From: CAZXBB01 sp964638815
GTDB lineage: Bacteria; Planctomycetota; Phycisphaerae; Phycisphaerales; SM1A02
Direction: 5' to 3'
Assembly: GCA_964638815.1 (NCBI GenBank)
Contig: CAZXBB010000319.1
Span: 1 to 64,000, forward strand
Length of the DNA: 64,000 nt
Below are positions 25,601 through 34,581 of the stretch, piece after piece (the stretch's first letter is position 1; each line of letters begins with the position of its first letter). The translations under genes were made by a program, and so were the position numbers. The notes beneath the pieces were generated by a model. The model was not told where the DNA came from and ran no database searches. It was given only the letters and a program-made list of their open reading frames with translations.

Positions 25601-26020
25601 ATGCCTCGGATGCCGAAACGAATCAAGTTCCGCAAGCAGATGCGCGGGAAGCTGCGCGGGAACGCCACGCGCGGCAACTACGTCGCGTTCGGCGAGTACG
25701 GCCTCCAGGCGCTCGAGCCTCACTGGGTCTCCGCCCGCCAGATCGAGGCCGGCCGTATCGCGGCCCAGCACTTCCTGCGTCGCCAGGGCCAGGTCTTCAT
25801 CCGTATCTTCCCGGACAAGCCGATCAGCAAGAAGCCGCTCGAGACCCGCATGGGCAAGGGTAAGGCGGACACCGACTACTGGGCCGCGCGCGTGAAGCCA
25901 GGCACGATGCTGTACGAGATCGCCGGCGTCGAGGAGTACATCGCGAAGCAGGCATTCGCCCGCATCGCCCAGAAGATGCCGGTGCGTTGCCGGTTCGTGG
26001 GTCGTCGTCTGACCGTGTGA
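25601..26020 (+). CDS. rplP: 50S ribosomal protein L16
   Basis: L16, 139 residues, has the start [13 protein letters not shown], then [20 protein letters not shown] and the C-terminal [11 protein letters not shown]. It helps shape the A site and central protuberance. A second ATG nine bases in (MPRMPKR) is a possible start. In the 79-base gap before it GCCTCGATGGGAC is repeated directly at 25542-25554 and 25571-25583. Confidence 0.94.
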   Translation: MPRMPKRIKFRKQMRGKLRGNATRGNYVAFGEYGLQALEPHWVSARQIEAGRIAAQHFLRRQGQVFIRIFPDKPISKKPLETRMGKGKADTDYWAARVKPGTMLYEIAGVEEYIAKQAFARIAQKMPVRCRFVGRRLTV

Positions 26021-26060
26021 CGGGAGCGGCACAGGCCGCCCCCTGCCGAGAGTAACGATC

Positions 26061-26258
26061 ATGAAGGCCAAGGAAGTTCACAAGCTCAGCGACGAAGAGA
26101 TCGACGTCGAGGTCACGCGCCTCCGGCGCAGGCTCTTCGACCTGCGCACGCAGGCGGTGACCGAGAAGATCCAGGACACCTCCCAGTTCAGCAAGATCAA
26201 GAAGGACATCGCACGCGTGCTCACGGAGCGGAACGCGCGGGCGGAGGATGACGAATGA
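26061..26258 (+). CDS. rpmC: 50S ribosomal protein L29
   Basis: L29, 65 residues, is a two-helix protein at the tunnel exit: MKAKEVHKLSDEEIDVEVTR, then LFDLRTQAVTEKIQDTSQF and IKKDIARVLTE. Its length is standard. Its stop overlaps the rpsQ start as ATGA, so the two are translationally coupled. Confidence 0.93.
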   Translation: MKAKEVHKLSDEEIDVEVTRLRRRLFDLRTQAVTEKIQDTSQFSKIKKDIARVLTERNARAEDDE

Positions 26259-26539
26259 GCCACCTGAAAGGCATCAAGGTGCCCGAGCGAGCCCCGCGGA
26301 AAGTCGGCGTCGTCGAATCCGACAAGCGAGACAAGACGCGGAAGGTATCGATCCAGTTCTCCTCGAAGCACCCGAAGTACGGCAAGTACGTCCGCAAGCG
26401 GACCGTCCTCCACGTGCACGACGCCGAGAACGTCTCGCACGTCGGCGACACGGTCGAGGTCGCGGAGTGCCGGCCAATCTCCAGGACCAAGAACTGGATC
26501 GTTCTGCGTGTGATCAAGAAGGGAACGCCGGTCGCGTGA
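26255..26539 (+). CDS. rpsQ: 30S ribosomal protein S17
   Basis: S17, 94 residues, is an OB-fold primary binder of 16S r[40 protein letters not shown] and [19 protein letters not shown]. It is a few residues longer than the usual 80-88 because of the N-terminus. It begins in the ATGA overlap with rpmC. Confidence 0.94.
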   Translation: MSHLKGIKVPERAPRKVGVVESDKRDKTRKVSIQFSSKHPKYGKYVRKRTVLHVHDAENVSHVGDTVEVAECRPISRTKNWIVLRVIKKGTPVA

Positions 26540-26576
26540 CCCGCGCCAGGACCCGAGCCAGTCAGGACCGAGACCG

Positions 26577-26963
26577 ATGATCCAGAAAGAATCCAGACTC
26601 GAAGTGGCGGACAACAGCGGCGCGAAGATCGTGCAGGTGATCGGCGTGCTCGGCGGCTCGACCGCCCGCGGCAAGTTCACGCGACGGTCCGTCGGCGTCG
26701 GCGATCGCATCGTCTGCTCGGTGAAGAAGGCCCTTCCCAACTCCGACGTCAAGAGCGGCGACAAGGTCCGGGCCGTGATCGTCCGGACCAAGTACCCGAC
26801 CCGACGCGCGGACGGTTCCTATGTCCGCTTCGACTCGAACGCGTGCGTGCTGATCGGCGAGGACAGCAACCCGAAGGGCACGCGGATCTTCGGCGCCGTC
26901 GCGCGCGAGCTTCGCGAGAAGAACTACATGAAGATCGTGTCACTCGCTTCGGAGGTGATCTGA
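26577..26963 (+). CDS. rplN: 50S ribosomal protein L14
   Basis: L14, 128 residues (usually 122), has the start [17 protein letters not shown] and the end [30 protein letters not shown]. The few additional residues lie in the middle loop ([24 protein letters not shown]). L14 forms an intersubunit bridge with 16S rRNA and is the silencing-factor binding site. Confidence 0.95.
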   Translation: MIQKESRLEVADNSGAKIVQVIGVLGGSTARGKFTRRSVGVGDRIVCSVKKALPNSDVKSGDKVRAVIVRTKYPTRRADGSYVRFDSNACVLIGEDSNPKGTRIFGAVARELREKNYMKIVSLASEVI

Positions 26964-26965
26964 CC

Positions 26966-27304
26966 ATGCCGCGCCACATCCGCAAGGGTGACAACGTGAT
27001 CGTCACCGCCGGCAACGACAAGGGCTTGACGGGCGAGGTCCTGCGGGTCCTCATCGACAGGAGCCGCGTCGTCGTGCAGGGCGTCAACATCCGCGCGAAG
27101 CACATGAAGCCGACGCAGTCCAGTCCGCAGGGCGGCATCCTCCGCAAGGAGATGCCCATCCACATGTCGAACGTGAGCCCCGTCGTCGATGGAAAGCCGA
27201 CGCGGGTCCGGTTCGAGAAGAAGGCGGACGGCTCGAAGGTGCGCGTGGCGACGCGGAACGGCAAGGAGCTGCATACGCTCCACGGTCCGCGCGACGGAAA
27301 GTAG
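26966..27304 (+). CDS. rplX: 50S ribosomal protein L24
   Basis: L24, 112 residues, has a KOW domain (RKGDNVIVTAGNDKGLTGEVLRV) followed by VVQGVNIRAKHMKPTQSSPQGGI. It is an early assembly initiator at the tunnel exit. It starts two bases after rplN, preceded by GGAGGTGATCTGACC, whose GGAGG is a full ribosome site. Confidence 0.94.
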   Translation: MPRHIRKGDNVIVTAGNDKGLTGEVLRVLIDRSRVVVQGVNIRAKHMKPTQSSPQGGILRKEMPIHMSNVSPVVDGKPTRVRFEKKADGSKVRVATRNGKELHTLHGPRDGK

Positions 27305-27332
27305 AAGCAAAGGCTCTCACAGGAACGCAACG

Positions 27333-27917
27333 ATGGTCGCTCAAACCGAAAAACCCAGACTCCAGGCCCTCTACGAGGAGAGCATCCCCGGGAAGGTGAT
27401 GAAGGAGTTCGGCCTGCGCAACCGGCACCAGGTGCCCGCGGTCAGGAAGATCGTCGTGAACTGCGGCGTTGGCCGGTTCCTCGAGAACCAGAAGCTGAAG
27501 CCGGAGATCCGGGACACGGTCTTCAGCACGCTGTCGACCATCACCGGACAGCGGCCGGTCCTGATCCACGCCCGGCGCTCGGTGTCGAACTTCAAGGTGC
27601 GCGAGGGCGCGCCGTCGGCGGTGATGGTGACCCTGCGGCGCGAGCGTATGTGGCACTTTCTGGATCGCCTCGTCAGTCTCGCGATCCCGCGCATCAAGGA
27701 CTTTCGCGGACTGAAGGTCGGCTCGTTCGACAAGGCCGGCACCTACTCGATGGGTCTCACCGAGCAGGCGGTTTGGCCCGAGATCAACATGGCGAACGTG
27801 ACCTTCACGCACGGCATGCACATCAACATCTGCCTCGAGAACTCGACTCCGGACCTGAGTCGCTTCGTTCTCACCGAACTCGGCATGCCCTTCCGGCGCG
27901 CCGAGCAGACCAAGTAA
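27333..27917 (+). CDS. rplE: 50S ribosomal protein L5
   Basis: L5, 194 residues, starts at ATG 27333, giving the family-like start QTEKPRLQALYEESI. Core motifs are VRKIVVNCGVG, GQRPVLIHARRSVSNFKVREG and NMANVTFTHGMHINI. It binds 5S rRNA and touches P-site tRNA. It is somewhat longer than the usual 178-182 at the N-terminus. AGGAACG is a moderate ribosome site. Confidence 0.95.
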   Translation: MVAQTEKPRLQALYEESIPGKVMKEFGLRNRHQVPAVRKIVVNCGVGRFLENQKLKPEIRDTVFSTLSTITGQRPVLIHARRSVSNFKVREGAPSAVMVTLRRERMWHFLDRLVSLAIPRIKDFRGLKVGSFDKAGTYSMGLTEQAVWPEINMANVTFTHGMHINICLENSTPDLSRFVLTELGMPFRRAEQTK

Positions 27918-27929
27918 GGAAAGACGGGT

Positions 27930-28115
27930 ATGGCAAGCAAGCGTGTATTCGCCCAGATGAAAAAGACGCCGAAATTCTCGACGCGCAAGCGGAACCGGTG
28001 CCAGATCACCGGCCGTGCCCGCGGCGTGTACCGGAAGTTCGGTGTCAGTCGCATCGTGCTGCGTGAGCTGGCACTGAAGGGAATGATTCCCGGAATGCGG
28101 AAGGCGAGCTGGTAA
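27930..28115 (+). CDS. rpsN: 30S ribosomal protein S14, short zinc-less form
   Basis: This S14 has the 61-residue length and the VYRKFG...[17 protein letters not shown] ending of the zinc-ribbon (type Z) form, yet three of four ligands are gone. Cys24 remains; the positions expected to hold Cys27, Cys40 and Cys43 are Thr, Ser and Val. It should therefore fold without zinc, like the C-minus S14 paralogues that zinc-starved bacteria induce, but it sits as the ordinary copy in the main operon. S14 organises the 30S head near the A site. rpsH begins on the next base after its TAA. Confidence 0.93.
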   Translation: MASKRVFAQMKKTPKFSTRKRNRCQITGRARGVYRKFGVSRIVLRELALKGMIPGMRKASW

Positions 28116-28514
28116 ATGTCTCAACAAGATCTCACTGCCGACATGCTCACGCGGATCCGCAACGCGGTCCGGAACAAGGCGAAGACCGTCAAGTGCCTGA
28201 ACAACAAGCTCAATCGCGGCGTCGCGAAGGTGCTTGACGATGAGGGTTACATCGACGGTTTCGACGTCATCGACGACGGACGCCAGGGCGTTCTCAGCGT
28301 CACGCTGAAGTACGGCACCCGCGGCGAGCAGCTCATCAACTCGATCGACCGCGTGTCGAAGCCGGGTTGCCGCGTGTACAAGGGCTCGGACGACCTGCCG
28401 CGCCCGCTCCAGGGGCTCGGCATCGCGATCGTCTCGACGAGCCGGGGCATCATGAGCGATCGGCGATGCCGCGACCAGAAGGTCGGCGGCGAGGTCGTCG
28501 CTATCGTCACGTAA
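28116..28514 (+). CDS. rpsH: 30S ribosomal protein S8
   Basis: S8, 132 residues, has TADMLTRIRNAVRNKAKTV at the N-terminus and the C-terminal IAIVSTSRGIMSDRRCRDQKVGGEVVAIV RNA-binding loop. It is a central 16S platform binder and a translational repressor of the spc operon in other bacteria. Its ATG directly abuts the rpsN stop. Confidence 0.95.
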   Translation: MSQQDLTADMLTRIRNAVRNKAKTVKCLNNKLNRGVAKVLDDEGYIDGFDVIDDGRQGVLSVTLKYGTRGEQLINSIDRVSKPGCRVYKGSDDLPRPLQGLGIAIVSTSRGIMSDRRCRDQKVGGEVVAIVT

Positions 28515-28524
28515 GGACTCAGCC

Positions 28525-29082
28525 ATGTCGCGCATCGGAAAGAAGCCAATCACCGTCCCGCCGACCGTCAAGGTCAGCGTCGATCCGAAGTCGCGGACGA
28601 TTTCGGTAGAGGGGCCGAAGGGCAAGCTCGCGTACGAGTACCGCCCCGAAGTCACGGTGAAGTGGGACGAGAACGAGAAGCAGATCGTCTGCACGATCCC
28701 CGAGGAGCAGATGAAGCTCGGCCAGACGCGCGCGTACTGGGGCACCGTGCGTTCGCGCATCCAGAACCTCGTCACCGGCGTCACGAACGGATACAGCAGG
28801 AAGCTCGAGGTCATCGGGGTCGGCTGGAACGCCAAGCCGCTGGGCAAGACGATCCAGCTCAACGTCGGCTACTGCAATCCCGTGGTCATGACCCCGCCGC
28901 CTCTTGTCGAGTTCGCGATCGAGGGGCAGATCATCACGATCAGCGGGCCGGACAAGCAGGCCGTCGGGCAGTTCGCCGCGGAGCTCCGCTCGAAGCGTCC
29001 GCCGGAGCCGTACAACGGCAAGGGCATCAAGTACACGGATGAGCTGATCATCCGGAAGCAGGGCAAGGTCTTCGGCTCCTGA
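28525..29082 (+). CDS. rplF: 50S ribosomal protein L6
   Basis: L6, 185 residues, has two repeated alpha/beta domains: [19 protein letters not shown] and [22 protein letters not shown], ending [21 protein letters not shown]. It lies near the sarcin-ricin loop and factor-binding site. The length is standard, and it begins ten bases after rpsH. Confidence 0.95.
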   Translation: MSRIGKKPITVPPTVKVSVDPKSRTISVEGPKGKLAYEYRPEVTVKWDENEKQIVCTIPEEQMKLGQTRAYWGTVRSRIQNLVTGVTNGYSRKLEVIGVGWNAKPLGKTIQLNVGYCNPVVMTPPPLVEFAIEGQIITISGPDKQAVGQFAAELRSKRPPEPYNGKGIKYTDELIIRKQGKVFGS

Positions 29083-29104
29083 TGACCAGTTGGAAGCACG
29101 CACG

Positions 29105-29467
29105 ATGAATCGCATCAAGCTCAAGACGATCCGACACAATCGCCGCAAGAAGAGCATTCGCCGCTCGGTGATCGGCGAGCCGTCGCGGCCGCGTCTGACC
29201 GTGTTCCGCAGCGCGAAGCACATCTACGCGCAGGTGATCGACGACCTCGCCGGACGGACGCTCGCGTCCGCGAGCACGACCGAGAAGGGCGCTAAGACGT
29301 CGAACGGCGGTAACTGCGACGCGGCCAAGGTGGTCGGCAAGACGATCGCCGAGCGGGCGAAGGAGGCGGGCGTCGAGACGGTGGTCTTCGATCGCAACGG
29401 CTACCGCTTCCATGGACGCATCAAGGCGCTCGCGGACGCGGTCCGCGAAGGCGGCGTCAAGTTCTGA
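29105..29467 (+). CDS. rplR: 50S ribosomal protein L18
   Basis: L18, 120 residues, starts at ATG 29105 (an in-frame TTG at 29090 is the only earlier option). It shows [59 protein letters not shown]. It binds 5S rRNA with L5. Immediately after its stop lies an 8-bp tandem repeat. Confidence 0.95.
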   Translation: MNRIKLKTIRHNRRKKSIRRSVIGEPSRPRLTVFRSAKHIYAQVIDDLAGRTLASASTTEKGAKTSNGGNCDAAKVVGKTIAERAKEAGVETVVFDRNGYRFHGRIKALADAVREGGVKF

Positions 29468-29472
29468 GGCGA

Positions 29473-29496
29473 GCGACGAAGCGACGAAGCGACGAA
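29473..29496. repeat. GCGACGAA tandem repeat, three copies, between rplR and rpsE
   Basis: Three perfect 8-base copies of GCGACGAA lie at 29473-29496, followed by GGAACAGGA, which could be the rpsE ribosome site. Similar GCGACGAA runs occur at 16057-16072 (in a gene tail) and at 54720-54755. Confidence 0.85.
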
Positions 29497-29512
29497 GGAA
29501 CAGGATTGATCC

Positions 29513-30160
29513 ATGGCAGAGTTCATTGACGAAGCATCGGCACTCGAATCCACGACGGTGGGCGTCTATCGCACCGCCGCGACGGTGAAGGGTGGTCGGC
29601 GGTTCAGCTTCTCGGCGATGGTCGTCGTCGGCGATCGGCGCGGTCGTGTCGGCCTGGGCTACGGCAAGGCCAACCAGGTGCCGCCCGCGATCGAGAAGGC
29701 GCAGAAGGAGGCGAAGCGGCGCATGCGGGCGTACTCGCTGCTCGGCCGCACCATCCCGCACGAGGTCACGGGCACCTTCGGGGCGTGTCGCGTCCGGCTG
29801 ATCCCCGCGTCGCCGGGCACGGGCGTGATCGCCGGCGCCGCCGTCCGCGCCCCGCTCGAGATGATCGGCATCCAGGACTGCCTCACCAAGAGCTACGGAT
29901 CGAACAACAGCAAGAACCTCGTGAAGGCCGTGATCGACGGGCTCGACAAGCTCCGGCTGCGGGAGACGGTCGAGGAGCTGCGCGGGATGGAGCTCGAGCG
30001 CACCGACGTCGAGATCGCGATCGAGCGTGGCCAGGCCTTCCTCGGGTCCCCCGGCAGGAAGACCGGACCGGCCGCGGACACGGACACGGACACGGACGCG
30101 GACACGGACACGGAGACAGGGGCCCCGGCCGAAGCCTCCGCGGAGCAGCCCTCCGCGTGA
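29513..30160 (+). CDS. rpsE: 30S ribosomal protein S5 with a repetitive C-terminal tail
   Basis: S5, 215 residues, has the double-stranded RNA-binding domain (TVKGGRRFSFSAMVVVGDRRGRVG) and the GSNNSKNLVKAVIDGL helix of the second domain. S5 guards decoding accuracy at the mRNA entry. The family is about 165 residues; here a tail of some 40 residues follows, made of Thr-Asp repeats (ADTDTDTDADTDTETG) encoded by a 6-bp tandem array. The acidic, unstructured tail on an rRNA-binding protein is odd and has no known role. Confidence 0.94.
   Translation: MAEFIDEASALESTTVGVYRTAATVKGGRRFSFSAMVVVGDRRGRVGLGYGKANQVPPAIEKAQKEAKRRMRAYSLLGRTIPHEVTGTFGACRVRLIPASPGTGVIAGAAVRAPLEMIGIQDCLTKSYGSNNSKNLVKAVIDGLDKLRLRETVEELRGMELERTDVEIAIERGQAFLGSPGRKTGPAADTDTDTDADTDTETGAPAEASAEQPSA
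30075..30116. repeat. 6-bp tandem repeat, seven copies, in the rpsE tail
   Basis: CGGACA is repeated seven times with single-base changes at 30075-30116, encoding the Thr-Asp tail of S5. A unit of six keeps the frame and makes the tail length easily variable by slippage. Confidence 0.9.
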
Positions 30161-30191
30161 CGATGCGGACGACTTTGGAGACTTCTTCACC

Positions 30192-30716
30192 ATGATGATC
30201 CACGAGATCACGGAGCAGGTCGGTCGCTACAAGACGCGCAAACGCGTCGGGCGCGGTCGCTCCAGCGGCGTCGGCAAGACGAGCGGCCGCGGCCACAAGG
30301 GCGCCGGCTCGCGGTCCGGCCACAAGCACCGCGCCTACTTCGAGGGCGGCCAGATGCCGTTCGCGCGTCGCATTCCGAAGCGCGGCTTCACGAACCACGA
30401 CTTCCGCACGCTGTTCCACATCGTGAACCTCAAGTCGATCGACGCCCGCTTCGAGGCGGGGGCCGCGGTGGACGCGGACGCGCTCGTAGCGGCGGGGCTC
30501 ATTCGCGACGCCGGGTGCCCGGTGAAAGTGCTCGGCGAGGGCGAGCTGACCAAGAAGATCGACGTGACCGCCGCGAAGTTCTCGGCTTCGGCCCGCGCGA
30601 AGATCGAGGCGGCCGGCGGCACGGTCAACGAACTGGAGAAGGTGAAGTGGACCCGGGCCGCGGCGGGCCCGTCGAAGCGGCGCCCGCAGAAGGCGAAACC
30701 GGCCAGGTCGAAGTAG
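30192..30716 (+). CDS. rplO: 50S ribosomal protein L15
   Basis: L15, 174 residues, has KRVGRGRSSGVGKTSGRGHKGAGSRSG, FEGGQMPFARRIPKRGFTN and the C-terminal globular domain. It is a late 50S assembly protein. It is about 25 residues longer than usual through a Lys/Arg/Ala tail. Tandem ATGs at 30192 and 30195 are both possible starts; no strong ribosome site is seen (GGAGACTTCTTCACC). Confidence 0.94.
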   Translation: MMIHEITEQVGRYKTRKRVGRGRSSGVGKTSGRGHKGAGSRSGHKHRAYFEGGQMPFARRIPKRGFTNHDFRTLFHIVNLKSIDARFEAGAAVDADALVAAGLIRDAGCPVKVLGEGELTKKIDVTAAKFSASARAKIEAAGGTVNELEKVKWTRAAAGPSKRRPQKAKPARSK

Positions 30717-30744
30717 AAGACCGACGCCCCCGCGAAGGATTGAG

Positions 30745-32163
30745 ATGCTCCAGGCATTCTTGAACATTTTCCGGATCCCCGACCTCAGGAACCGCGTGCT
30801 CTTCACGCTCGGCGTCCTCGTCGTCTACCGGATCGGGTTCTGGATTCCGCTGGCCGGCGTGGACCAGTCCGCGCTCGTCGAGGCGGCGAAGAACGCGTCG
30901 GAGGGGGGAACCGGGTTCGGCAAGATCCTCGACTACGCCGCGATCTTCTCGGGCGGGTCGTTCAGTCAATCGACGATCTTCGGGCTCGGGATCATGCCGT
31001 ACATCACGGCGTCGATCATCTTCCAGCTCCTCCAGACTGCGGTTCCGCGGCTCCAGGAGCTGAAGAAGGAAGGCGCGAGCGGCCAGCAGAAGATCACGGA
31101 GTGGACGCGATACGCGACGGTCGCGATGTGTCTCATCCAGTCCGTGATGTGGCTTCGCTTCATGGAGACCTCGGGCATGGTCAAGCCCGAGATCATGGGC
31201 ACGAAGGTCTCGCTGCTGTTCTTCTTCCTCGCCGGCGTCACCGGCCTCACCGCCGGCAGCATGTTCCTCATGTGGCTCGGCGAGCAGATCGACAAGTACG
31301 GCATCGGCAACGGCGTCTCGCTCATCCTGACCGCCGGCATCATCTCGCAGATGCCGAGCGCGGTGATGTGGATCGCCGGCAACTTCGAGCTCAGCACGCA
31401 GGAGGAGGCGGCCATCGGCCCGGCCGGGGTCCTGTTCCTCGTCGCCGCGTTCGTCTTCGTGGTCGCGGGCGCGATCCTCATCACGGTGGCCCAGCGTCGC
31501 ATACCGATCCAGCAGGCCCGGCACACCCGCGGGCGGAAGGTCTACGGCGGCGGCAAGCACTACCTGCCGCTGCGCGTGAACCACGCGGGCGTCATGCCGA
31601 TCATCTTCGCCAGCTCGCTCATGATCTTCCCGTCGGCCTTCTTCGGCTACCTCAGCACGGCCGCGAACAGCTCGGGCAGCTCCGCGGAATGGTGGATCGC
31701 GACCACCGGATTCCTCAACACGCACTTCCAGATGGGGGCGTATCCCTACATCCTCATCGAGATCGCCCTGATCTACTTCTTCAGCTACTTCTGGACGACC
31801 GTCGTCTTCAGCCCTGACGACATGGCCAAGCAGCTGCGCGACCACGGCAGCTTCATTCCCGGTCTGCGGCCGGGACCGCGAACGGCGGAGTACCTGGAGA
31901 CCGTCGTGGAGCGGATCACCTACGTGGGCGCCGGCTTCCTCGCGATCATCGCGATCATCCCGACGATCGTGAGCAGGCAGATGGGCATCCCGTTCTTCGT
32001 GTCGAGCTTCCTGGGCGGAACCGGGCTCCTGATCGTCGTGAGCGTGGGGCTCGACCTGATCCAGCGTATCGAGGCGAATCTCCTCATGCGGAACTACGCG
32101 GGATTCCTCAGCGGGGGCGAGCAGGGCCGGGCCCCGCGGGTACGGAGCGGAAGAAGGGCATGA
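30745..32163 (+). CDS. secY: Protein translocase subunit SecY
   Basis: SecY, 472 residues, is the ten-helix channel of the Sec translocon: [23 protein letters not shown] at the N-terminus, [15 protein letters not shown] in helix 2, and the cytosolic loop [36 protein letters not shown] loop of about 12 residues enlarges the segment after helix 1, before the plug. It follows rplO by 28 bases as in most bacteria, but adk and map, usual neighbours in many phyla, are absent downstream. Confidence 0.95.
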   Translation: MLQAFLNIFRIPDLRNRVLFTLGVLVVYRIGFWIPLAGVDQSALVEAAKNASEGGTGFGKILDYAAIFSGGSFSQSTIFGLGIMPYITASIIFQLLQTAVPRLQELKKEGASGQQKITEWTRYATVAMCLIQSVMWLRFMETSGMVKPEIMGTKVSLLFFFLAGVTGLTAGSMFLMWLGEQIDKYGIGNGVSLILTAGIISQMPSAVMWIAGNFELSTQEEAAIGPAGVLFLVAAFVFVVAGAILITVAQRRIPIQQARHTRGRKVYGGGKHYLPLRVNHAGVMPIIFASSLMIFPSAFFGYLSTAANSSGSSAEWWIATTGFLNTHFQMGAYPYILIEIALIYFFSYFWTTVVFSPDDMAKQLRDHGSFIPGLRPGPRTAEYLETVVERITYVGAGFLAIIAIIPTIVSRQMGIPFFVSSFLGGTGLLIVVSVGLDLIQRIEANLLMRNYAGFLSGGEQGRAPRVRSGRRA

Positions 32164-32173
32164 CGGCGGCGCC

Positions 32174-32179
32174 TATGCT
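32174..32179 (+). promoter_or_regulatory. Candidate -10 TATGCT before infA
   Basis: TATGCT lies 11 bases after the secY stop and predicts a leader of about 26 bases with CGGAG before ATG 32213. It would let infA, rpmJ, rpsM and rpsK be transcribed apart from the upstream operon. Confidence 0.35.
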
Positions 32180-32212
32180 TTGCCGCTCAGGGTCGGGGTA
32201 AATCGGAGACGT

Positions 32213-32428
32213 ATGGCGAAAGAGGAAAAAATCTCGCTTGACGCGGAAGTGACGGAAGCGCTGCCGGACGCACGGTTCCGGGTCAAGCTGGACAACGGCC
32301 AGACGATCCTGGCCTACGTGAGCGGGAAGATGCGGAAGTTCTACATCCGCATCCTTCCCGGAGACCGGGTGACGGTGGAGCTGAGCCCGTACGACATGAC
32401 CAAGGGCCGGATCACCTACCGGCACTGA
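32213..32428 (+). CDS. infA: Translation initiation factor IF-1
   Basis: IF-1, 71 residues, is a single OB fold that occupies the 30S A site during initiation: [58 protein letters not shown]. The length is standard. If many mRNAs here are leaderless, initiation factor use would be of interest; nothing unusual shows in this sequence. Confidence 0.95.
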   Translation: MAKEEKISLDAEVTEALPDARFRVKLDNGQTILAYVSGKMRKFYIRILPGDRVTVELSPYDMTKGRITYRH

Positions 32429-32460
32429 CAGAAGCCGACCGACTGACGGAAAGAGCAGCC

Positions 32461-32577
32461 ATGAAGGTTCAAAGCAGCATCAAGCGACGCACGAAGGATT
32501 GCCAGATCATCATCCGACGCGGCAAGCGCTTCGTGATCAACAAGAAGAATCCCCGCCTCAAGCAGCGTCAAGGCTGA
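32461..32577 (+). CDS. rpmJ: 50S ribosomal protein L36, zinc-less form
   Basis: This 38-codon gene begins [14 protein letters not shown] and ends [11 protein letters not shown], the L36 pattern. The zinc-binding form has Cys11, Cys14, Cys27 and a His five residues later; here they read Thr, Cys, Asn and Leu, leaving one ligand, with one residue inserted before the NP turn. It is thus a C-minus L36. It lies 32 bases after infA with GGAAAGAGCAGCC as ribosome site. Together with S14 it shows zinc-independent versions as the standard operon copies. Confidence 0.92.
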   Translation: MKVQSSIKRRTKDCQIIIRRGKRFVINKKNPRLKQRQG

Positions 32578-32646
32578 GAGAGCGGTCGGCTGTCAGCTTC
32601 CCGGCTGGTCAGCTCCCGACTGAAGAAGGCACACTGGAGCACGAGC

Positions 32647-33021
32647 ATGCCCCGTATCGCAGGCGTCGACATCCCCGAGCGGAAGAAGATCCGCTTCGCC
32701 CTCCGCTACATCTACGGGATCGGCCCGAAGTTCGCGGACAACATCCTTGCCGAGGCGGGGGTCGATCCGGACAGGAAGGCGAGCGAACTCTCCGACCAGG
32801 ACGTCACGCAGATCGCGACGGTCATCGACGCGAACTACATCGTCGAGGGGGCGCTTCGCCGCCAGGTGCAGCAGAACATTCAGCGGCTGCGCGACATCCG
32901 GACCTACCGGGGCGAGCGTCACCGCAAGGGGCTGCCCGTCCGCGGCCAGCGCACCAAGTGCAACGCGCGCACCCGCAAGGGACGGAGGAAGACGGTCGCC
33001 GGCAAGAAGGGCGTGAAGTAA
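32647..33021 (+). CDS. rpsM: 30S ribosomal protein S13
   Basis: S13, 124 residues, has [26 protein letters not shown], a helix-two-turn-helix, and the basic tail [21 protein letters not shown] that reaches P-site tRNA. Its stop TAA abuts the rpsK ATG. No other gene is evident in the 69-base gap after rpmJ. Confidence 0.95.
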   Translation: MPRIAGVDIPERKKIRFALRYIYGIGPKFADNILAEAGVDPDRKASELSDQDVTQIATVIDANYIVEGALRRQVQQNIQRLRDIRTYRGERHRKGLPVRGQRTKCNARTRKGRRKTVAGKKGVK

Positions 33022-33393
33022 ATGGCCAAGAAGAAGATCCGAAAGAACGTCATTCGCGGGATCGCCCACGTCAAGGCGACGTTCAACAACACGATCATCA
33101 CGATCACCGACATCAACGGCGAGACCCTCTGCTGGGACTCCGCCGGCACCGTCGGCTTCAAGGGGGCCCGCAAGGCCACGCCGTTCGCCGCCACCCGCGC
33201 CGCAGAGAAGTGCGCCGCGAAGGCGAAGCGCATGGGCATGCGCGAGATCGAGGTTCACGTGAAGGGGCCGGGGTCGGGCCGCGAGTCGGCCGTGACCGCG
33301 CTCCAGAACAACGGCCTGAACATCACGGCGGTGGAGGACCACACGCCGATCCCGCACAACGGTTGTCGCCCCCGGAAGAAGCGGCGCGTCTGA
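33022..33393 (+). CDS. rpsK: 30S ribosomal protein S11
   Basis: S11, 123 residues, has [45 protein letters not shown] and the closing [12 protein letters not shown]. It sits on the 30S platform at the E site. rpsD (S4), which follows S11 in many bacteria, is missing here; the next gene is rpoA after 118 bases. Confidence 0.95.
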   Translation: MAKKKIRKNVIRGIAHVKATFNNTIITITDINGETLCWDSAGTVGFKGARKATPFAATRAAEKCAAKAKRMGMREIEVHVKGPGSGRESAVTALQNNGLNITAVEDHTPIPHNGCRPRKKRRV

Positions 33394-33511
33394 GCATGTA
33401 CTCTTCGCGGGAAAGCAGGGGTCACGGATCGCTCAGCAGGATCCGCCGACACCCGATACCCCGCGGAGTTCCTGGTTCCTTCAGGTTCTGCTGAAATCGG
33501 AGTTTACGGCT

Positions 33512-34513
33512 ATGCACGTTCGCTGGCGAGGTCTCGAGCTGCCCGCGCGGGTCGAGGTGGAAGAATCATCGAAGACCGATTCGTTCTCGCGGTTCATCAT
33601 CGAGCCGTTCGAGCGGGGTTTCGGCACGACGATCGGCAACAGCCTTCGTCGGATCCTCCTGTCGAGCGTCGAGGGCGCGGCGGTCGTCACCGTGCGCATC
33701 GACGGCGTCGAGCACGAGTTCTCGACGATTCCCGGCGTCATGGAAGACGTCACCGACATCATCCTCAACATCAAGGGCCTTGTCGTCAGCCTCGACGCGG
33801 ACGAGCCGAAGGTGATGCGTCTCGCCGCGACCGGTCCCGGCGAGGTCACCGCCGATCTCATCGAGGCCGACACCGCCGTCACGATCCACAACCCCACGCA
33901 CGTCATCGCGACGCTCACCGACGAGGTCGACTTCGAGTGCGAGATGACGGTCGCCAAGGGCCGCGGCTACCAGCCCGCCGCGGAGCAGTACGCATCGCGC
34001 GACGAGCAGGTGATCGGCGAGATGCCGATCGACGCGGTCTTCAGCCCGGTCCGCCGCGTGCGGTACCGCGTCGAGGACACGCGTATCGGTCAGAAGACGA
34101 ACTACGACAAGCTCATCATGGACCTGTGGACGAACGGCACGGCGTCGCCGGAGCTGATCCTCGTCGAAGCGGCGAAGATCCTCCGCAAGCACCTCAACCC
34201 GTTCGTCCAGTACTTCGAGATCGGCGCCACGCAGGTCTCACCCGAGGCGAGTGCCGCCGCCAGCGTCGATGAGGACCTGATCCGCAAGCTCAACATGCGG
34301 CTCACGGATCTCGACATGTCGGTGCGGGCGTCGAACTGCCTCGAATCGGCGGAGATCCGCACCGTCGCCCAGCTCGTTCAGAAGGACGAGCCCGAGCTGC
34401 TGACCGTGCGCAGCTTCGGCAAGACCTCGCTCCGCGAGGTGAAGCGGCGTCTCGAGGAGCTCGGGCTCACGCTCGGCATGAAGCTCCCGGAAGGCTACCA
34501 GTCCCCGAATTGA
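33512..34513 (+). CDS. rpoA: DNA-directed RNA polymerase subunit alpha
   Basis: RpoA, 333 residues: N-terminal assembly domain (FIIEPFERGFGTTIGNSLRRILLSSVEGAAV) and C-terminal domain (about 265-325; LDMSVRASNCLESAEIRTVAQLVQKDE) that contacts UP elements and activators. Standard length. GGAGTTTACGGCT gives a ribosome site. The 118-base gap upstream holds a small hairpin (33480-33484 with 33491-33495) and no gene. Confidence 0.96.
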   Translation: MHVRWRGLELPARVEVEESSKTDSFSRFIIEPFERGFGTTIGNSLRRILLSSVEGAAVVTVRIDGVEHEFSTIPGVMEDVTDIILNIKGLVVSLDADEPKVMRLAATGPGEVTADLIEADTAVTIHNPTHVIATLTDEVDFECEMTVAKGRGYQPAAEQYASRDEQVIGEMPIDAVFSPVRRVRYRVEDTRIGQKTNYDKLIMDLWTNGTASPELILVEAAKILRKHLNPFVQYFEIGATQVSPEASAAASVDEDLIRKLNMRLTDLDMSVRASNCLESAEIRTVAQLVQKDEPELLTVRSFGKTSLREVKRRLEELGLTLGMKLPEGYQSPN

Positions 34514-34581
34514 ACGCCACGCAGTCCCCCGATCCCCTCACCTCAAGCCTCTCAGTCTCTCAGCCCCTGCGGATAGAAGCC

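Noticed and set aside
33394..33511. A missing rpsD or a tRNA gene in the rpsK-rpoA gap
   Set aside because: The 118 bases contain neither an S4 frame nor a cloverleaf; only a 5-bp hairpin is present.
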